Positions 25,065-33,233 of a DNA stretch of 36,679 nt are shown here, one piece after another (within the stretch, counting starts at the first letter, position 1; each line of letters begins with the position of its first letter). A program made the translations under genes and the position numbers. The DNA lies in contig JAEYTI010000140.1 of the NCBI GenBank assembly GCA_023434145.1, positions 1 through 36,679 on the forward strand, read 5' to 3'. The notes below the pieces were generated by a model. It had not been told where the DNA came from. It searched no databases and saw nothing but the letters and a program-made list of their open reading frames with translations. The stretch is from Chloroflexota bacterium. Lineage in GTDB: Bacteria; Chloroflexota; Anaerolineae; Anaerolineales; Anaerolineaceae.

Positions 25065-26147
25065 ATGCGTGAAGTGATCTCGGAAATTGAGGCGTGGAAG
25101 AAAGCAGGCAGGGCTGTCGCCATTGCGACCAACGTAAAAAAAGGAGGCGCATCGCTGCGCCCGCTGGGAGCGAAAATGGCCATGACAGAAGGACAGAACA
25201 TTGCCGGGTCGGTCACTGGGGGATGCATTGAAGGGACAGTTTTTGAAGAGGCCATGGAGGTGATCAGGAGCGGCGAGCCGAAACTACTTCACTACGGCGT
25301 TCCCGCCGAAGAAACACCCTGGGAAGTGGGGTTAAGCTGCGGCGGTACACTGGACGTGTTTGTCGAAACGATGGACTCACCTGGTTGGCAAGCAGTTTTT
25401 CCCGTGTTGAAAAAATGCCTGGAGGATCACCAGGTGGTGGCTGCCGTAACGGTGATCGCGGGCCGCGGAATGGGCAGCAAGATGCTGGTCTGGCCGGATG
25501 GCCGCACTGCTGGCAGTCTGGGGTCCGCGGAACTGGATAAAGAGGCGGCTGCCTGGGCGCGTCAACAAATCCAGATGAAGGAAACAAGCTGGACGCACCT
25601 GGCTGGCGCGGAAGTTTTTGTGGATGTTTTGACCCCGCCAGCCCGATTGATCGTGATTGGCGCGGTGCATATCGCTATTCCGCTGGTGACCCTGGCAAAG
25701 ACGCTGGACTTTCACACGGTCGTGATCGATCCACGCAAAGCATTTGCCACACGCGATCGGTTCCCGCACGTGGACGAATTGATTCTTGAATGGCCCGCCA
25801 CCGCCCTAGAGAAACTTCGCCCAGACGAAGGTACCTGTATCGCGGTGATCAGCCATGATGAAAAGTTTGATAATCCCGCGCTCCAGGTTGCCCTGGCAAG
25901 CCCCGCCTGTTACGTGGGTGTTCTCGGCACGCGCAAAAAACTTCCCCAACGCCTTGCGGCGCTGCAGGAGCTGGGCGTACCCGAGGAGCAGCTTCGACGT
26001 TTGCGGGCCCCCATCGGCATGAATATTGGCGCGATTTTGCCGGGTGAAATCGCCTTATCAATCCTGGCAGAAATGGTTGCCGCTCAGCATGGCATCCATC
26101 GACCTCAAGAAACCCAAACGACCCTGCCTGTCTCCGTCGTATCATAA
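25065..26147 (+). CDS. xdhC: XdhC/CoxI-family molybdenum cofactor maturation protein
   Basis: The 360-residue protein has an XdhC_CoxI domain (about 1-85: ATNVKKGGASLRPLGAKM, GSVTGGCIEG, SCGGTLDVFVE) and a C-terminal Rossmann domain (about 195-345: LIVIGAVHIAIPLV, VVIDPRKAFATRDRF, VLGTRKKLPQRL, IGMNIGAILPGEIALSILAEM). Known family members bind molybdenum cofactor, promote its sulfuration and insert it into xanthine-dehydrogenase-type enzymes. That is the expected job for one or both Mop enzymes here. ATG with GTAGGAG upstream. The 3' end overlaps the convergent GntR-type gene by 43 bases. GAVH replaces the common GAGH in the Rossmann loop. Confidence 0.92.
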   Translation: MREVISEIEAWKKAGRAVAIATNVKKGGASLRPLGAKMAMTEGQNIAGSVTGGCIEGTVFEEAMEVIRSGEPKLLHYGVPAEETPWEVGLSCGGTLDVFVETMDSPGWQAVFPVLKKCLEDHQVVAAVTVIAGRGMGSKMLVWPDGRTAGSLGSAELDKEAAAWARQQIQMKETSWTHLAGAEVFVDVLTPPARLIVIGAVHIAIPLVTLAKTLDFHTVVIDPRKAFATRDRFPHVDELILEWPATALEKLRPDEGTCIAVISHDEKFDNPALQVALASPACYVGVLGTRKKLPQRLAALQELGVPEEQLRRLRAPIGMNIGAILPGEIALSILAEMVAAQHGIHRPQETQTTLPVSVVS

Positions 26148-27199
26148 CCACCCAGGCTGTTGATCGCTGTTTTGGCTTCTGCTGTGTCCAGCCAGCCGAC
26201 AAGGGCTTGTACCGGTTCGTTTTCCCAATTCTCCAGGGGAATGATCAGATCGTAGCGCTCGGTGGTAAGAAACTGAAAATCGAGGCCGAAAAAAATAGCG
26301 GCCGTTTCAATCCCAATCCCTGCGTCCACCTCGCCCTGGCTGACCATTTTTGCGACTTCTGAATGGGTCATTTTTTCATTCTGGTAACCGGAAATGCGGG
26401 CCGGATCGATACCAGCTTTATTGAGCTGCGTATCAAGCCAGACCCGCGTTCCGGAACCCGGCTGGCGGTTAACAAATCGTATTCCAGGTTTCGCTAAATC
26501 GGATATCGATTTCATCCCTTGCGGGTTTCCCGTTGGAACGATCAGCCCCACCCTGCGGTGAGCAAGCGTGAGCATCGCCACCTTTTTCCCGGGTAGCAGT
26601 TTCCGTACAAACGGCTCATTGTAGGTATCGGTGTTTTCGTCCCAAAGATGACTGCCCGCCAGGTCTGCTTTTTTTTCGGCCAGGGCAATCAACCCTCCCA
26701 GGCTGCCAGTAAAGGAGAGCTGCAAGGCAAATCCTTCGGTGCTTTCCTGGAAATGGGCGGCGACCAGCGCCATTGCCTGGTCGTGACTGCCAACAAAGCG
26801 CAAAATGCCTGGCGGATTTTCTTCAGGCTCGCGCGTTACGGTTCGCCAGCGGTCAAGCGCAACATGCAGGGACTGTTCTATCTCATCCGGAGTATAGCGC
26901 TGTTTCATCATTTCGAGCAAGAAGTTTTCTGTTCGATTGAACAGCTCTGCCCTGCGCATTGGTGTCTGGTTTTGGTCTACCGGATGATCCACCACGCGTG
27001 TGCCCTTACCGGCATGGCTTTCGACCAGGCCAAGCCTTGCCAGCTCCTGGTAGGCGCGTAGAACCGTGCCTGCATTGCACTTCCACGCCTCGGTCATTTT
27101 GCGGATTGCCGGCAGCCTGGCGCCGGGTTTCAAAATACCAGAATGGATATCCAGGCGAATGGATTCAATAATTTTCTGGTATATGTGAGTGGAATCCAT
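26105..27199 (-). CDS. GntR-type regulator fused to a periplasmic-binding-protein-like domain
   Basis: The 364-residue protein has an N-terminal GntR winged helix (about 1-75: IRLDIHSGILKPGARLPAIR, NAGTVLRAYQELARLGLVES) and a C-terminal domain (about 125-350) like ModA/TupA-type oxyanion receptors (FTGSLGGLIALAEKKADLAG, VNRQPGSGTRVWLD, GEVDAGIGIETAA). This layout is a cytoplasmic ligand sensor, for molybdate, tungstate or a cofactor. AGGAAG precedes the ATG. It lies between the two modules, so it is a strong candidate for controlling them, and has an inverted repeat in its own upstream region. Its C-terminus overlaps xdhC antisense, which could couple their expression negatively. Confidence 0.9.
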   Translation of the reverse strand: MDSTHIYQKIIESIRLDIHSGILKPGARLPAIRKMTEAWKCNAGTVLRAYQELARLGLVESHAGKGTRVVDHPVDQNQTPMRRAELFNRTENFLLEMMKQRYTPDEIEQSLHVALDRWRTVTREPEENPPGILRFVGSHDQAMALVAAHFQESTEGFALQLSFTGSLGGLIALAEKKADLAGSHLWDENTDTYNEPFVRKLLPGKKVAMLTLAHRRVGLIVPTGNPQGMKSISDLAKPGIRFVNRQPGSGTRVWLDTQLNKAGIDPARISGYQNEKMTHSEVAKMVSQGEVDAGIGIETAAIFFGLDFQFLTTERYDLIIPLENWENEPVQALVGWLDTAEAKTAINSLGGYDTTETGRVVWVS

Positions 27200-27228
27200 G
27201 GCGATCTTCCTGAGCCAAATTTGCTATA

Positions 27229-27278
27229 GATTATCGGCGCCAACTGATGATGCACCGTCATCATTATATCTGATAATC
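27229..27278. promoter_or_regulatory. Nested inverted repeats upstream of the GntR-type gene
   Basis: An outer pair GATTATC (27229-27235) and GATAATC (27272-27278) encloses TGATGA-N7-TCATCA (27245-27263). It lies 30 to 79 bases before the GntR-type start codon and 60 bases after the ModE-like stop. It could be an operator array for the GntR-type protein or a terminator-like fold for the ModE-like transcript; no T-run follows. Confidence 0.5.
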
Positions 27279-27337
27279 ACCACCATTTGATGGGCTCGAT
27301 GGGGCAGAACCTGGTGAGGAAGAAAGCCGGTCTCGTA

Positions 27338-27667
27338 CTACTTGAATTTATCTTTGAACTTGTTGGTAACCTCTTTATCAAAACCAGCAGAAAACGCTTC
27401 AAAACGTTGCAGAAGCTGTTCCCCTTCTGGTGTGAGTCCAATTTCTTCCTTTCCTTCATCGCAGGGAATATAGGTTACCAGCTTATAGCCTAAGCCCGTT
27501 TCCATTTCATCGAGTTTTAACTGGGCTTCGTGGTAGGATATTTTCATCTTATCGGCAGCCTCTTTGAGTGAGCGGGTCGCACCAATCGCCTTGAGAAAAT
27601 TCGCTCGCCACACGCTCATCACCACGTTACCTTTTTCCTCAAGCCACAGATTGTACTTAGGTTCCAT
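27338..27667 (-). CDS. ModE-like winged-helix protein lacking the molybdate-binding domain
   Basis: The 109-residue protein corresponds to the N-terminal DNA-binding domain of ModE (LysR-type helix-turn-helix). Features: WRANFLKAIGATRSLKEAAD, MKISYHEAQLKLDEMETGLG, then a wing and IGLTPEGEQLLQRF. Full ModE adds two TOBE domains that bind molybdate; none is here. A stand-alone TOBE protein is encoded at 4786-4998 and might supply the sensor function in trans, which is inference. AGGAGG lies six bases before the ATG. It is transcribed toward the GntR-type gene and divergently from module 2, so it may act on that promoter region. Confidence 0.85.
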   Translation of the reverse strand: MEPKYNLWLEEKGNVVMSVWRANFLKAIGATRSLKEAADKMKISYHEAQLKLDEMETGLGYKLVTYIPCDEGKEEIGLTPEGEQLLQRFEAFSAGFDKEVTNKFKDKFK

Positions 27668-27755
27668 ATCAGCCTCCTCATAAGGTTATTAATAAACGAC
27701 TCAGGCTTGCATCAGCCTGGTCATTGATTATATCCAATTTTGATAAGGATTATAG

Positions 27756-27780
27756 AATAACGATATAAATTGTCGTAATC
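27756..27780. promoter_or_regulatory. Candidate ModE-like box upstream of the ModE-like gene
   Basis: AATAACGATATAA (27756-27768) equals the 13-mer at 4718-4730 base for base. It is followed by an ACGA...TCGT pair (27760-27763, 27772-27775). It lies in the 314-base divergent region 27668-27981, which holds no gene: this box, the module 2 promoter, and otherwise A+T-rich sequence. Confidence 0.5.
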
Positions 27781-27851
27781 ATAGGCCCCGATGAAAGTTC
27801 GGCGATAAAAAAGCTTCTGTATAGCGACGTTAATAAAATATCACCACTTTT

Positions 27852-27902
27852 TGTGTCATTTGTTATAAAACAATTGAAGCAACCATAAATGTCTGGTACG
27901 AT
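27852..27902 (+). promoter_or_regulatory. Promoter and operator of Mop module 2
   Basis: -35 TTGAAG (27874-27879), 17-base spacer, -10 TACGAT (27897-27902). The inverted repeat TTTGT-N6-ACAA (27859-27873) sits against the -35 box as in module 1. ATTTTC follows both -10 boxes within a few bases. The -10 is weaker than in module 1 (TACGAT versus TACTAT). Confidence 0.75.
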
Positions 27903-27981
27903 ATTTTCAACAGCCCAGGTTTGATTTTGATAACCCGGCGTGTATTGCCGTCCATCCCCAGATCCAAAACAAGGAGATTGT

Positions 27982-30903
27982 ATGCGACTCAGGAAAATGT
28001 GGCTGAATATTAACGGCGCCGACCGAATGTTCATGTGTAATCCTGAAAAGGATTCTCTCGCAGATGTTCTGCGGCGTTTGGGTCTGACCGGCACGAAAGT
28101 TGGCTGTGATACGGGCGTATGCGGTTCTTGCAATATCATCGTCAACAATAAGTTGGTTCGTTCCTGTTTGCTGAAAATCAGCAAGGTTGAGGAGTACAGT
28201 AAAGTCGTTACGATTGAAGGCATCGGGACGCCAACCCATTTGCACCCAATCCAGGTCGCCTTTATGAATCTTGGGGCTGTGCAGTGCGGTTTCTGCACGC
28301 CTGGATTCATTGTCTCTACCTATGCGTTATTGCTCAACAACCCAAGTCCGACCCGCGAACAGGCGCGTGAATGGTTCCAGAAACATCTCAACGTCTGCCG
28401 CTGCACAGGCTACAAGCAAATTGTCGATGCCGTCATGGCCGCGGCGAGCGTTATGCGGGGTGAAGCCACAATCGAAGATATCTCCTTTAAAAACCCTGAG
28501 GATGGGCAATTTTACGGCAAACCGGTTGTCCGGCCGACGGCTCTTGCAAAAGTATGCGGCCTGGCGGATTATGGGGACGACCAGGAACTAAAAATGCCGG
28601 CGGAGACGTTGCATGTTGCCATCGTCCAGCCAAAACTTGCCCACCATGCGAATATTCTTGATATCGATTTTCGCGAAGCCGAACAGATGCCGGGTGTGGT
28701 CAAAGTAATCACGCACAAGGAACTGAAGGAAGCCGGCGGTTCAAATATGATGGCTGAGGGTCAGTTCCACGAGCGCACAACGGTTATGGTGCCCAGCCGG
28801 AAAGTGTTGTGCGAAGATAAGATCTTCCGCTATGGCGATGTGGTTGCGCTGGTGGCGGCCGATACCAAAGAACATGCGCGCGCGGCTGCAGCGAAAGTTC
28901 GGGTGGAGATCGAAAGACTGCCGGAATATCTGAATTACCTGGAAGCCGTCATGCCGGACGCCATGCGCATCCACGAAGATACGCCGAATATCTTCTCCAT
29001 GCAGCCGGTGTTAAAGGGCGCCGGGCTTGAGGAACCTCGAGCTGTGGCGGATGTTATTGATGACTCACCTCACAGTGTAGAGGGGAGCTTCTATTCAACG
29101 CGCGAGCCCCATCTCTCTGTTGAAGGCGTCACCGTACAGGCGTACTTTGATGAAGATGACATCCTGACCATGCAGTGCAAGTCGCAGGGTGTCTATTCTT
29201 CGCTTGGACGCATTGGTGACGCGGTGGGGCTGCCCAAGAAGCGCATGCGCATCATTACCAACCCAACAGGCGCAAGTTTCGGCTGGTCCACCAATGCCGG
29301 CGACATCTGCCTCGCGGCGGCCGCCTGCGTGGTGACGAAGATGCCAGTTGCCCTTTCCATGACGTATGAGGAGTTCATGCATTTCACCGGTAAGCGCTGC
29401 CCATCCCATTCCAATGGCCGCGCCGCTTGTGATGAGAACGGCCATTTGACTGCGGTTGAGTTTGACTTTGGCATGGATCACGGTGCGTATTCATGGGGCG
29501 GCGATGACTTGATGACCAAGCAAGTTCGTTTTGCTTTCTTCCCCTACTACGTGCCGCACGTCGCCGGACTGTCGCGCATTGCCAATACCAATCACAACTT
29601 CGGCACCGCCTACCGCAGTTATGGGTCACCACAGGCATATACGCTCAGCGAAGCATTAATGGACATGCTGGCTGAAAAAGCCGGGATTGATCCCTTTGAG
29701 TTCCGCTGGCGCAACATTGCTCGTAAGGGACAGACCAACATCAACAGCTATCCCTTCAAGCAGTACCCGATGGAAGAGATGATGGAAAAAATGCGCCCGT
29801 ATTACGAGCGCGCGGTCAAAGAAGCCAAAGAAAACGATACGCCAGAACTCCGGCGGGGTGTTGGCATCGCCTGGGGTGGCTTCAATGTGTCTGAAGGACC
29901 CACCGATAACGCGACGGTGGACCTGGAGCTAAACCCGGATAACACCATCACCAAATATGACACCTGGCAGGAACTTGGCCAGGGCGGCGATATTGGCTCG
30001 CTCATGGTAACGCTGGAAGCGTTGAAGCCTTTGGGTATCACCCCTGATCGCATCCGCCTCGTCCAGAGTGACACCAAGATTTGCCCCGATAGCGGCATGT
30101 CGGCTGGCAGCCGCTCGCACTACATGAACGGGCATGCCACCCGCGTTGCTGCTGAAAAACTTCTGGCGGCCATGTGCAAGCCGGACGGCACCTTCCGGAC
30201 GTACGAGGAGATGGTGAAGGAAGGGCTGCCGACCAAACACCGTGGGCGTTACGAAACCGTGGTCACCGCTGGGCTTGTCCGTCTCGACCCCAACACGGGC
30301 GTCGGTGACCCGCACCCAGCTTATACGTATGCGCTCAACCTGGCTGAAGTGGAAGTGAATACCAAGACAGGCAAGACCCGCGTGATCCGCTTTACCTGCG
30401 TGGATGAGGTTGGTAAAGTTGGAAATATTGACGCCGTCAACGGGCAAGCCTATGGCGGTATTTCTCACAGCATTGGTTTTGCCCTCAGCGAAAACTACGA
30501 TGATGTGACCAAGCACGATAACATGGCCGCAGCAGGCGTGCCCTATATTCAAGACATCCCGGATGACATTACCGTCATTCACCTGCAAAACTATGATGCC
30601 AATGGACCATTCGGTTCTTCGGGCGCTTCTGAAGCGTTCCAGTCTTCGGGTCATATGGCCGTCATCAATGCGATCTACAACGCATGCGGCGTGCGCATCT
30701 ACGAGATGCCCGCCAGCAAGGAAAAAGTAAAGGCCGGCCTCGAAACGCTTGCGCAGGGCGGAGAAATCCTGCCGCCCAAGAAATACTTCCTGGGCTCGGA
30801 CCTGTACGATGAGCTGGAGAATATCAAAGCCAACCCCGTGCCATTTGGCGGAAATGATTTCTTCCAACCCTTAGGCAACGCGGCGGCAGAGCGCTTCTTC
30901 TAA
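27982..30903 (+). CDS. Mop-like molybdenum aldehyde oxidoreductase, module 2
   Basis: The 973-residue paralogue of the module 1 enzyme has [2Fe-2S] ligands C42, C47, C50, C62 and C102, C105, C139, C141, then molybdopterin domains without FAD. The active-site glutamate is E884 in GASEAFQSSGH. The molybdopterin loop reads NPTGASFGWSTN where module 1 has NPAGGTFGYKFS, so the substrate pocket probably differs. A C-terminal extension of about 50 residues (from GGEILPPKKYFLG to the end) is absent from module 1. The ATG at 27982 with AAGGAG upstream is chosen over a longer frame from 27940. It should also be an aldehyde or related hydroxylase; the substrate is unknown. Confidence 0.92.
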   Translation: MRLRKMWLNINGADRMFMCNPEKDSLADVLRRLGLTGTKVGCDTGVCGSCNIIVNNKLVRSCLLKISKVEEYSKVVTIEGIGTPTHLHPIQVAFMNLGAVQCGFCTPGFIVSTYALLLNNPSPTREQAREWFQKHLNVCRCTGYKQIVDAVMAAASVMRGEATIEDISFKNPEDGQFYGKPVVRPTALAKVCGLADYGDDQELKMPAETLHVAIVQPKLAHHANILDIDFREAEQMPGVVKVITHKELKEAGGSNMMAEGQFHERTTVMVPSRKVLCEDKIFRYGDVVALVAADTKEHARAAAAKVRVEIERLPEYLNYLEAVMPDAMRIHEDTPNIFSMQPVLKGAGLEEPRAVADVIDDSPHSVEGSFYSTREPHLSVEGVTVQAYFDEDDILTMQCKSQGVYSSLGRIGDAVGLPKKRMRIITNPTGASFGWSTNAGDICLAAAACVVTKMPVALSMTYEEFMHFTGKRCPSHSNGRAACDENGHLTAVEFDFGMDHGAYSWGGDDLMTKQVRFAFFPYYVPHVAGLSRIANTNHNFGTAYRSYGSPQAYTLSEALMDMLAEKAGIDPFEFRWRNIARKGQTNINSYPFKQYPMEEMMEKMRPYYERAVKEAKENDTPELRRGVGIAWGGFNVSEGPTDNATVDLELNPDNTITKYDTWQELGQGGDIGSLMVTLEALKPLGITPDRIRLVQSDTKICPDSGMSAGSRSHYMNGHATRVAAEKLLAAMCKPDGTFRTYEEMVKEGLPTKHRGRYETVVTAGLVRLDPNTGVGDPHPAYTYALNLAEVEVNTKTGKTRVIRFTCVDEVGKVGNIDAVNGQAYGGISHSIGFALSENYDDVTKHDNMAAAGVPYIQDIPDDITVIHLQNYDANGPFGSSGASEAFQSSGHMAVINAIYNACGVRIYEMPASKEKVKAGLETLAQGGEILPPKKYFLGSDLYDELENIKANPVPFGGNDFFQPLGNAAAERFF

Positions 30904-30936
30904 CCCCTCGTGTTCTAACAACACAATGATTGCCAA

Positions 30937-30965
30937 CCCGGACTGCGCTAACAACGCAGTCCGGG
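30937..30965 (+). repeat. Strong intercistronic hairpin in module 2
   Basis: Perfect 11-bp stem CCCGGACTGCG (30937-30947) and CGCAGTCCGGG (30955-30965), loop CTAACAA. It lies 33 bases after the oxidoreductase stop and 19 bases before the flavoprotein start, close enough to affect its ribosome-binding site AAAGGA. No T-run, so not a standard terminator. Confidence 0.7.
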
Positions 30966-30984
30966 CCAAAATAAAGGACCATCC

Positions 30985-33225
30985 TTGGATCGAGTCGCCG
31001 GAAATATTCAGGACTGTTTGCAGAACGAGCCGCCATTTTGCGCTGCTGCCTGCCCATTTCACCTGGATGTGCGTGATTTTATCGAAAAGATGCAGCGGGA
31101 GGCATTTAATGCCGCATACCGCATGTATCTCAATGCGGTTGGCTTCCCTGGAATCGTCGCTGCTTTATGCAATGAGCCGTGCAGGGCGGTCTGCCCAAGA
31201 AAGGAATCGGATCAGGCCATTTCCCTGCGCGGTATCGAGCAAGCGGCCATCCGTTTCGCTCGAAATACGGATCCGAACAGTTATAACCTACCATCCAAAC
31301 ATAAGAAAATTGCGGTCATCGGCGCTGGACCAAGCGGCCTGGCCTGCGCACTGCGGTTGGCATCAAAGAAGTATGATGTGACCGTTTATGAGCGATCTGA
31401 CCGGATTGGTGGGCATCTGTGGGATCTCCTCTCGCCAGAAATCTTCCTGAATGATTTTGAGCGCCAGTTCAAATATGAGCAATACCAGCTGTGTCTGGGC
31501 CAAGAAATCCACCGCCTGGAAAATTTGAATTTTGACGCCATTTATATTGCGACCGGCGCGGGTGGGGCGACATTTAGTTTGCAGCCCGACCCGGGGGGCG
31601 CTTTTGCCAGCACCACACCGGGCATATTTTTGGGCGGTTCGCTTACCGGGAAAACCAGCATGGAGGCTATCGCTGACGGTCTTCAGGTAGCCCTCGCGAT
31701 GGAACGCTTTATAAAAGTGGGCAGCATGAACCAGCCTATCTTGTCCGTTGCGACGCATTTGAAGATGGACCCGAAAACGATCGTTCCTGTTGCTCCGGTT
31801 ACGCCTGTGGATGGGGAGGCATTTTCGCGGGATGAAGCTGTCCAGGAGGCAAAACGCTGCCTGCGATGTTCTTGTGATGCCTGTATCCGCTATTGCGATC
31901 TGATGCGGTTCTACAAGAAGTATCCAAAGCGGATCGCTGAGGAGGTTGAGCTGACCATCCATCCCGGCACGCTGGATGGCAACGGCACGCTGGCAACCCG
32001 CCTGATTTCTACCTGCAACCAGTGCGGGCTGTGTAAAGAAGTCTGCCCGATCGATATCGATATGGGAGAGTTCCTGCTCCAGAACCACCGCATCATGCGC
32101 GAAAAAGATGCGATGCCATGGGCATTCCATGACTTCTGGCTGCGCGATATGGAATTCACCAACAGTCCAGCTGCAGCGCTATCGCGGACCCCGGCGGGGC
32201 ACCCTGTGAGCCGGTATGTCTTCTTCCCGGGCTGCCAGTTGGGTGCGTCTGACCCGCGCTATGTGCTATCAAGCTATCATTGGCTGCTAGACCACCAACC
32301 GGATACCGCTTTGATGCTCCATTGCTGCGGCGCGCCCGCTGAGTGGGCCGGCGATGAAAGCATCCATAGCAGCGTGCTTACCGAGTTGCGCGATCAATGG
32401 GCCGCGCTGGGAAAGCCGGTAGCGATCTTTGCCTGCCCAACTTGCAAACAAAAATTCGAGCGCTACCTGCCAGAAATTCAAGGTATATTCCTCTACGAAT
32501 TGATGCAGCAGTGGGGCGAGCCATTCTCGCCGCAATCCGGAAATGAGGAACTTGTCTCGGTGTTTGACCCGTGCGCCAGCCGGGGAAAACCTCAACTACA
32601 ACAAGTGATCCGCGAATTGGTGGATGGGGCGGGCTTCCAACGTCAACCTATGCCACTGGAAGGAAAAACCGCCGCCTGCTGCAGCTGGGGAGGGCAGGTA
32701 TCTACGGCGAACCCCCGTTATGCCCGCGAGGTGGTAACCGCACGAGCTGCTCAAAATGACCTGCCTTATGTCACGTACTGTAGCAATTGCAGAGATATTT
32801 TTGCTGCCGCGCACAAACCTGCTTATCATATACTCGATATCCTCTTTCAATTGAATGGCGCGAATCGCGTTCCGCCCACATTTTCGATGCGCCGGCAGAA
32901 CCGGGTTCAATTGAAAGCGCAGGTACTGCAAGCCTTTTGGAAGGATGATCTGGATATGGAACCAGAAAATGCTCCTATCAACCTGTTAATCTCGCCAGAG
33001 ATCAGACAAAAACTGAGCGATGCGATGATCTTGGAAACGGAAGTGGCCGCGGTGATCGAGCACTGTGAAGAATCGAATAGGAAGGTGGTGAGCCCTCAAA
33101 CTGGCCACTATTTCGGCCATCTTCAGATCGGAAATGTAACATACTGGGTCGAGTATTCTCAAAGGGATGGTCAATTTGAAGTGTATAACGCCTACAGTCA
33201 TCGGATGAGCATCGACGAGGGGTGA
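30985..33225 (+). CDS. FAD/iron-sulfur electron-transfer protein with two CCG motifs, module 2
   Basis: The 746-residue paralogue of the 19298-21670 product has the same order: cysteine-rich GltD-like start (CLQNEPPFCAAACPFH, CNEPCRAVCPRK), FAD fold with VIGAGPSGLACAL, and ferredoxin-like groups CLRCSCDACIRYC and CNQCGLCKEVCP. CCG motifs are C-x29-CC-x35-CxxC and C-x34-CC-x32-CxxC. The tail has TGHY, TYWVEY and AYSHRM. The pyridine-nucleotide domain is again missing; IGGHLW to GIFLGG is shorter than in module 1. The start is TTG at 30985, supported by AAAGGA six bases upstream and by alignment to the module 1 start. It is the last intact gene before the IS21 element. Confidence 0.9.
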   Translation: MDRVAGNIQDCLQNEPPFCAAACPFHLDVRDFIEKMQREAFNAAYRMYLNAVGFPGIVAALCNEPCRAVCPRKESDQAISLRGIEQAAIRFARNTDPNSYNLPSKHKKIAVIGAGPSGLACALRLASKKYDVTVYERSDRIGGHLWDLLSPEIFLNDFERQFKYEQYQLCLGQEIHRLENLNFDAIYIATGAGGATFSLQPDPGGAFASTTPGIFLGGSLTGKTSMEAIADGLQVALAMERFIKVGSMNQPILSVATHLKMDPKTIVPVAPVTPVDGEAFSRDEAVQEAKRCLRCSCDACIRYCDLMRFYKKYPKRIAEEVELTIHPGTLDGNGTLATRLISTCNQCGLCKEVCPIDIDMGEFLLQNHRIMREKDAMPWAFHDFWLRDMEFTNSPAAALSRTPAGHPVSRYVFFPGCQLGASDPRYVLSSYHWLLDHQPDTALMLHCCGAPAEWAGDESIHSSVLTELRDQWAALGKPVAIFACPTCKQKFERYLPEIQGIFLYELMQQWGEPFSPQSGNEELVSVFDPCASRGKPQLQQVIRELVDGAGFQRQPMPLEGKTAACCSWGGQVSTANPRYAREVVTARAAQNDLPYVTYCSNCRDIFAAAHKPAYHILDILFQLNGANRVPPTFSMRRQNRVQLKAQVLQAFWKDDLDMEPENAPINLLISPEIRQKLSDAMILETEVAAVIEHCEESNRKVVSPQTGHYFGHLQIGNVTYWVEYSQRDGQFEVYNAYSHRMSIDEG

Positions 33226-33228
33226 CCC

Positions 33229-33233
33229 ATGAC
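33229..33233 (+). pseudogene. Probable start codon of a gene cut off by the IS21 element
   Basis: GAGGGG, then ATG at 33229-33231 three bases after the flavoprotein stop, then AC, then the left end of the IS. In module 1 the zinc-ribbon gene starts at the matching place, overlapping the flavoprotein stop. A frame does continue into the IS for 18 codons, but only as element sequence. The identity of the lost gene is inference from module 1. Confidence 0.35.

Noticed and set aside
27895..27910. Sigma-54-like GG/GC element upstream of module 2
   Set aside because: The -12 GC is absent, and the module 1 counterpart does not keep the GG pair.
29929..30867. Open frame of 312 codons on the minus strand
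   Set aside because: Antisense shadow inside the module 2 oxidoreductase; no domain visible.
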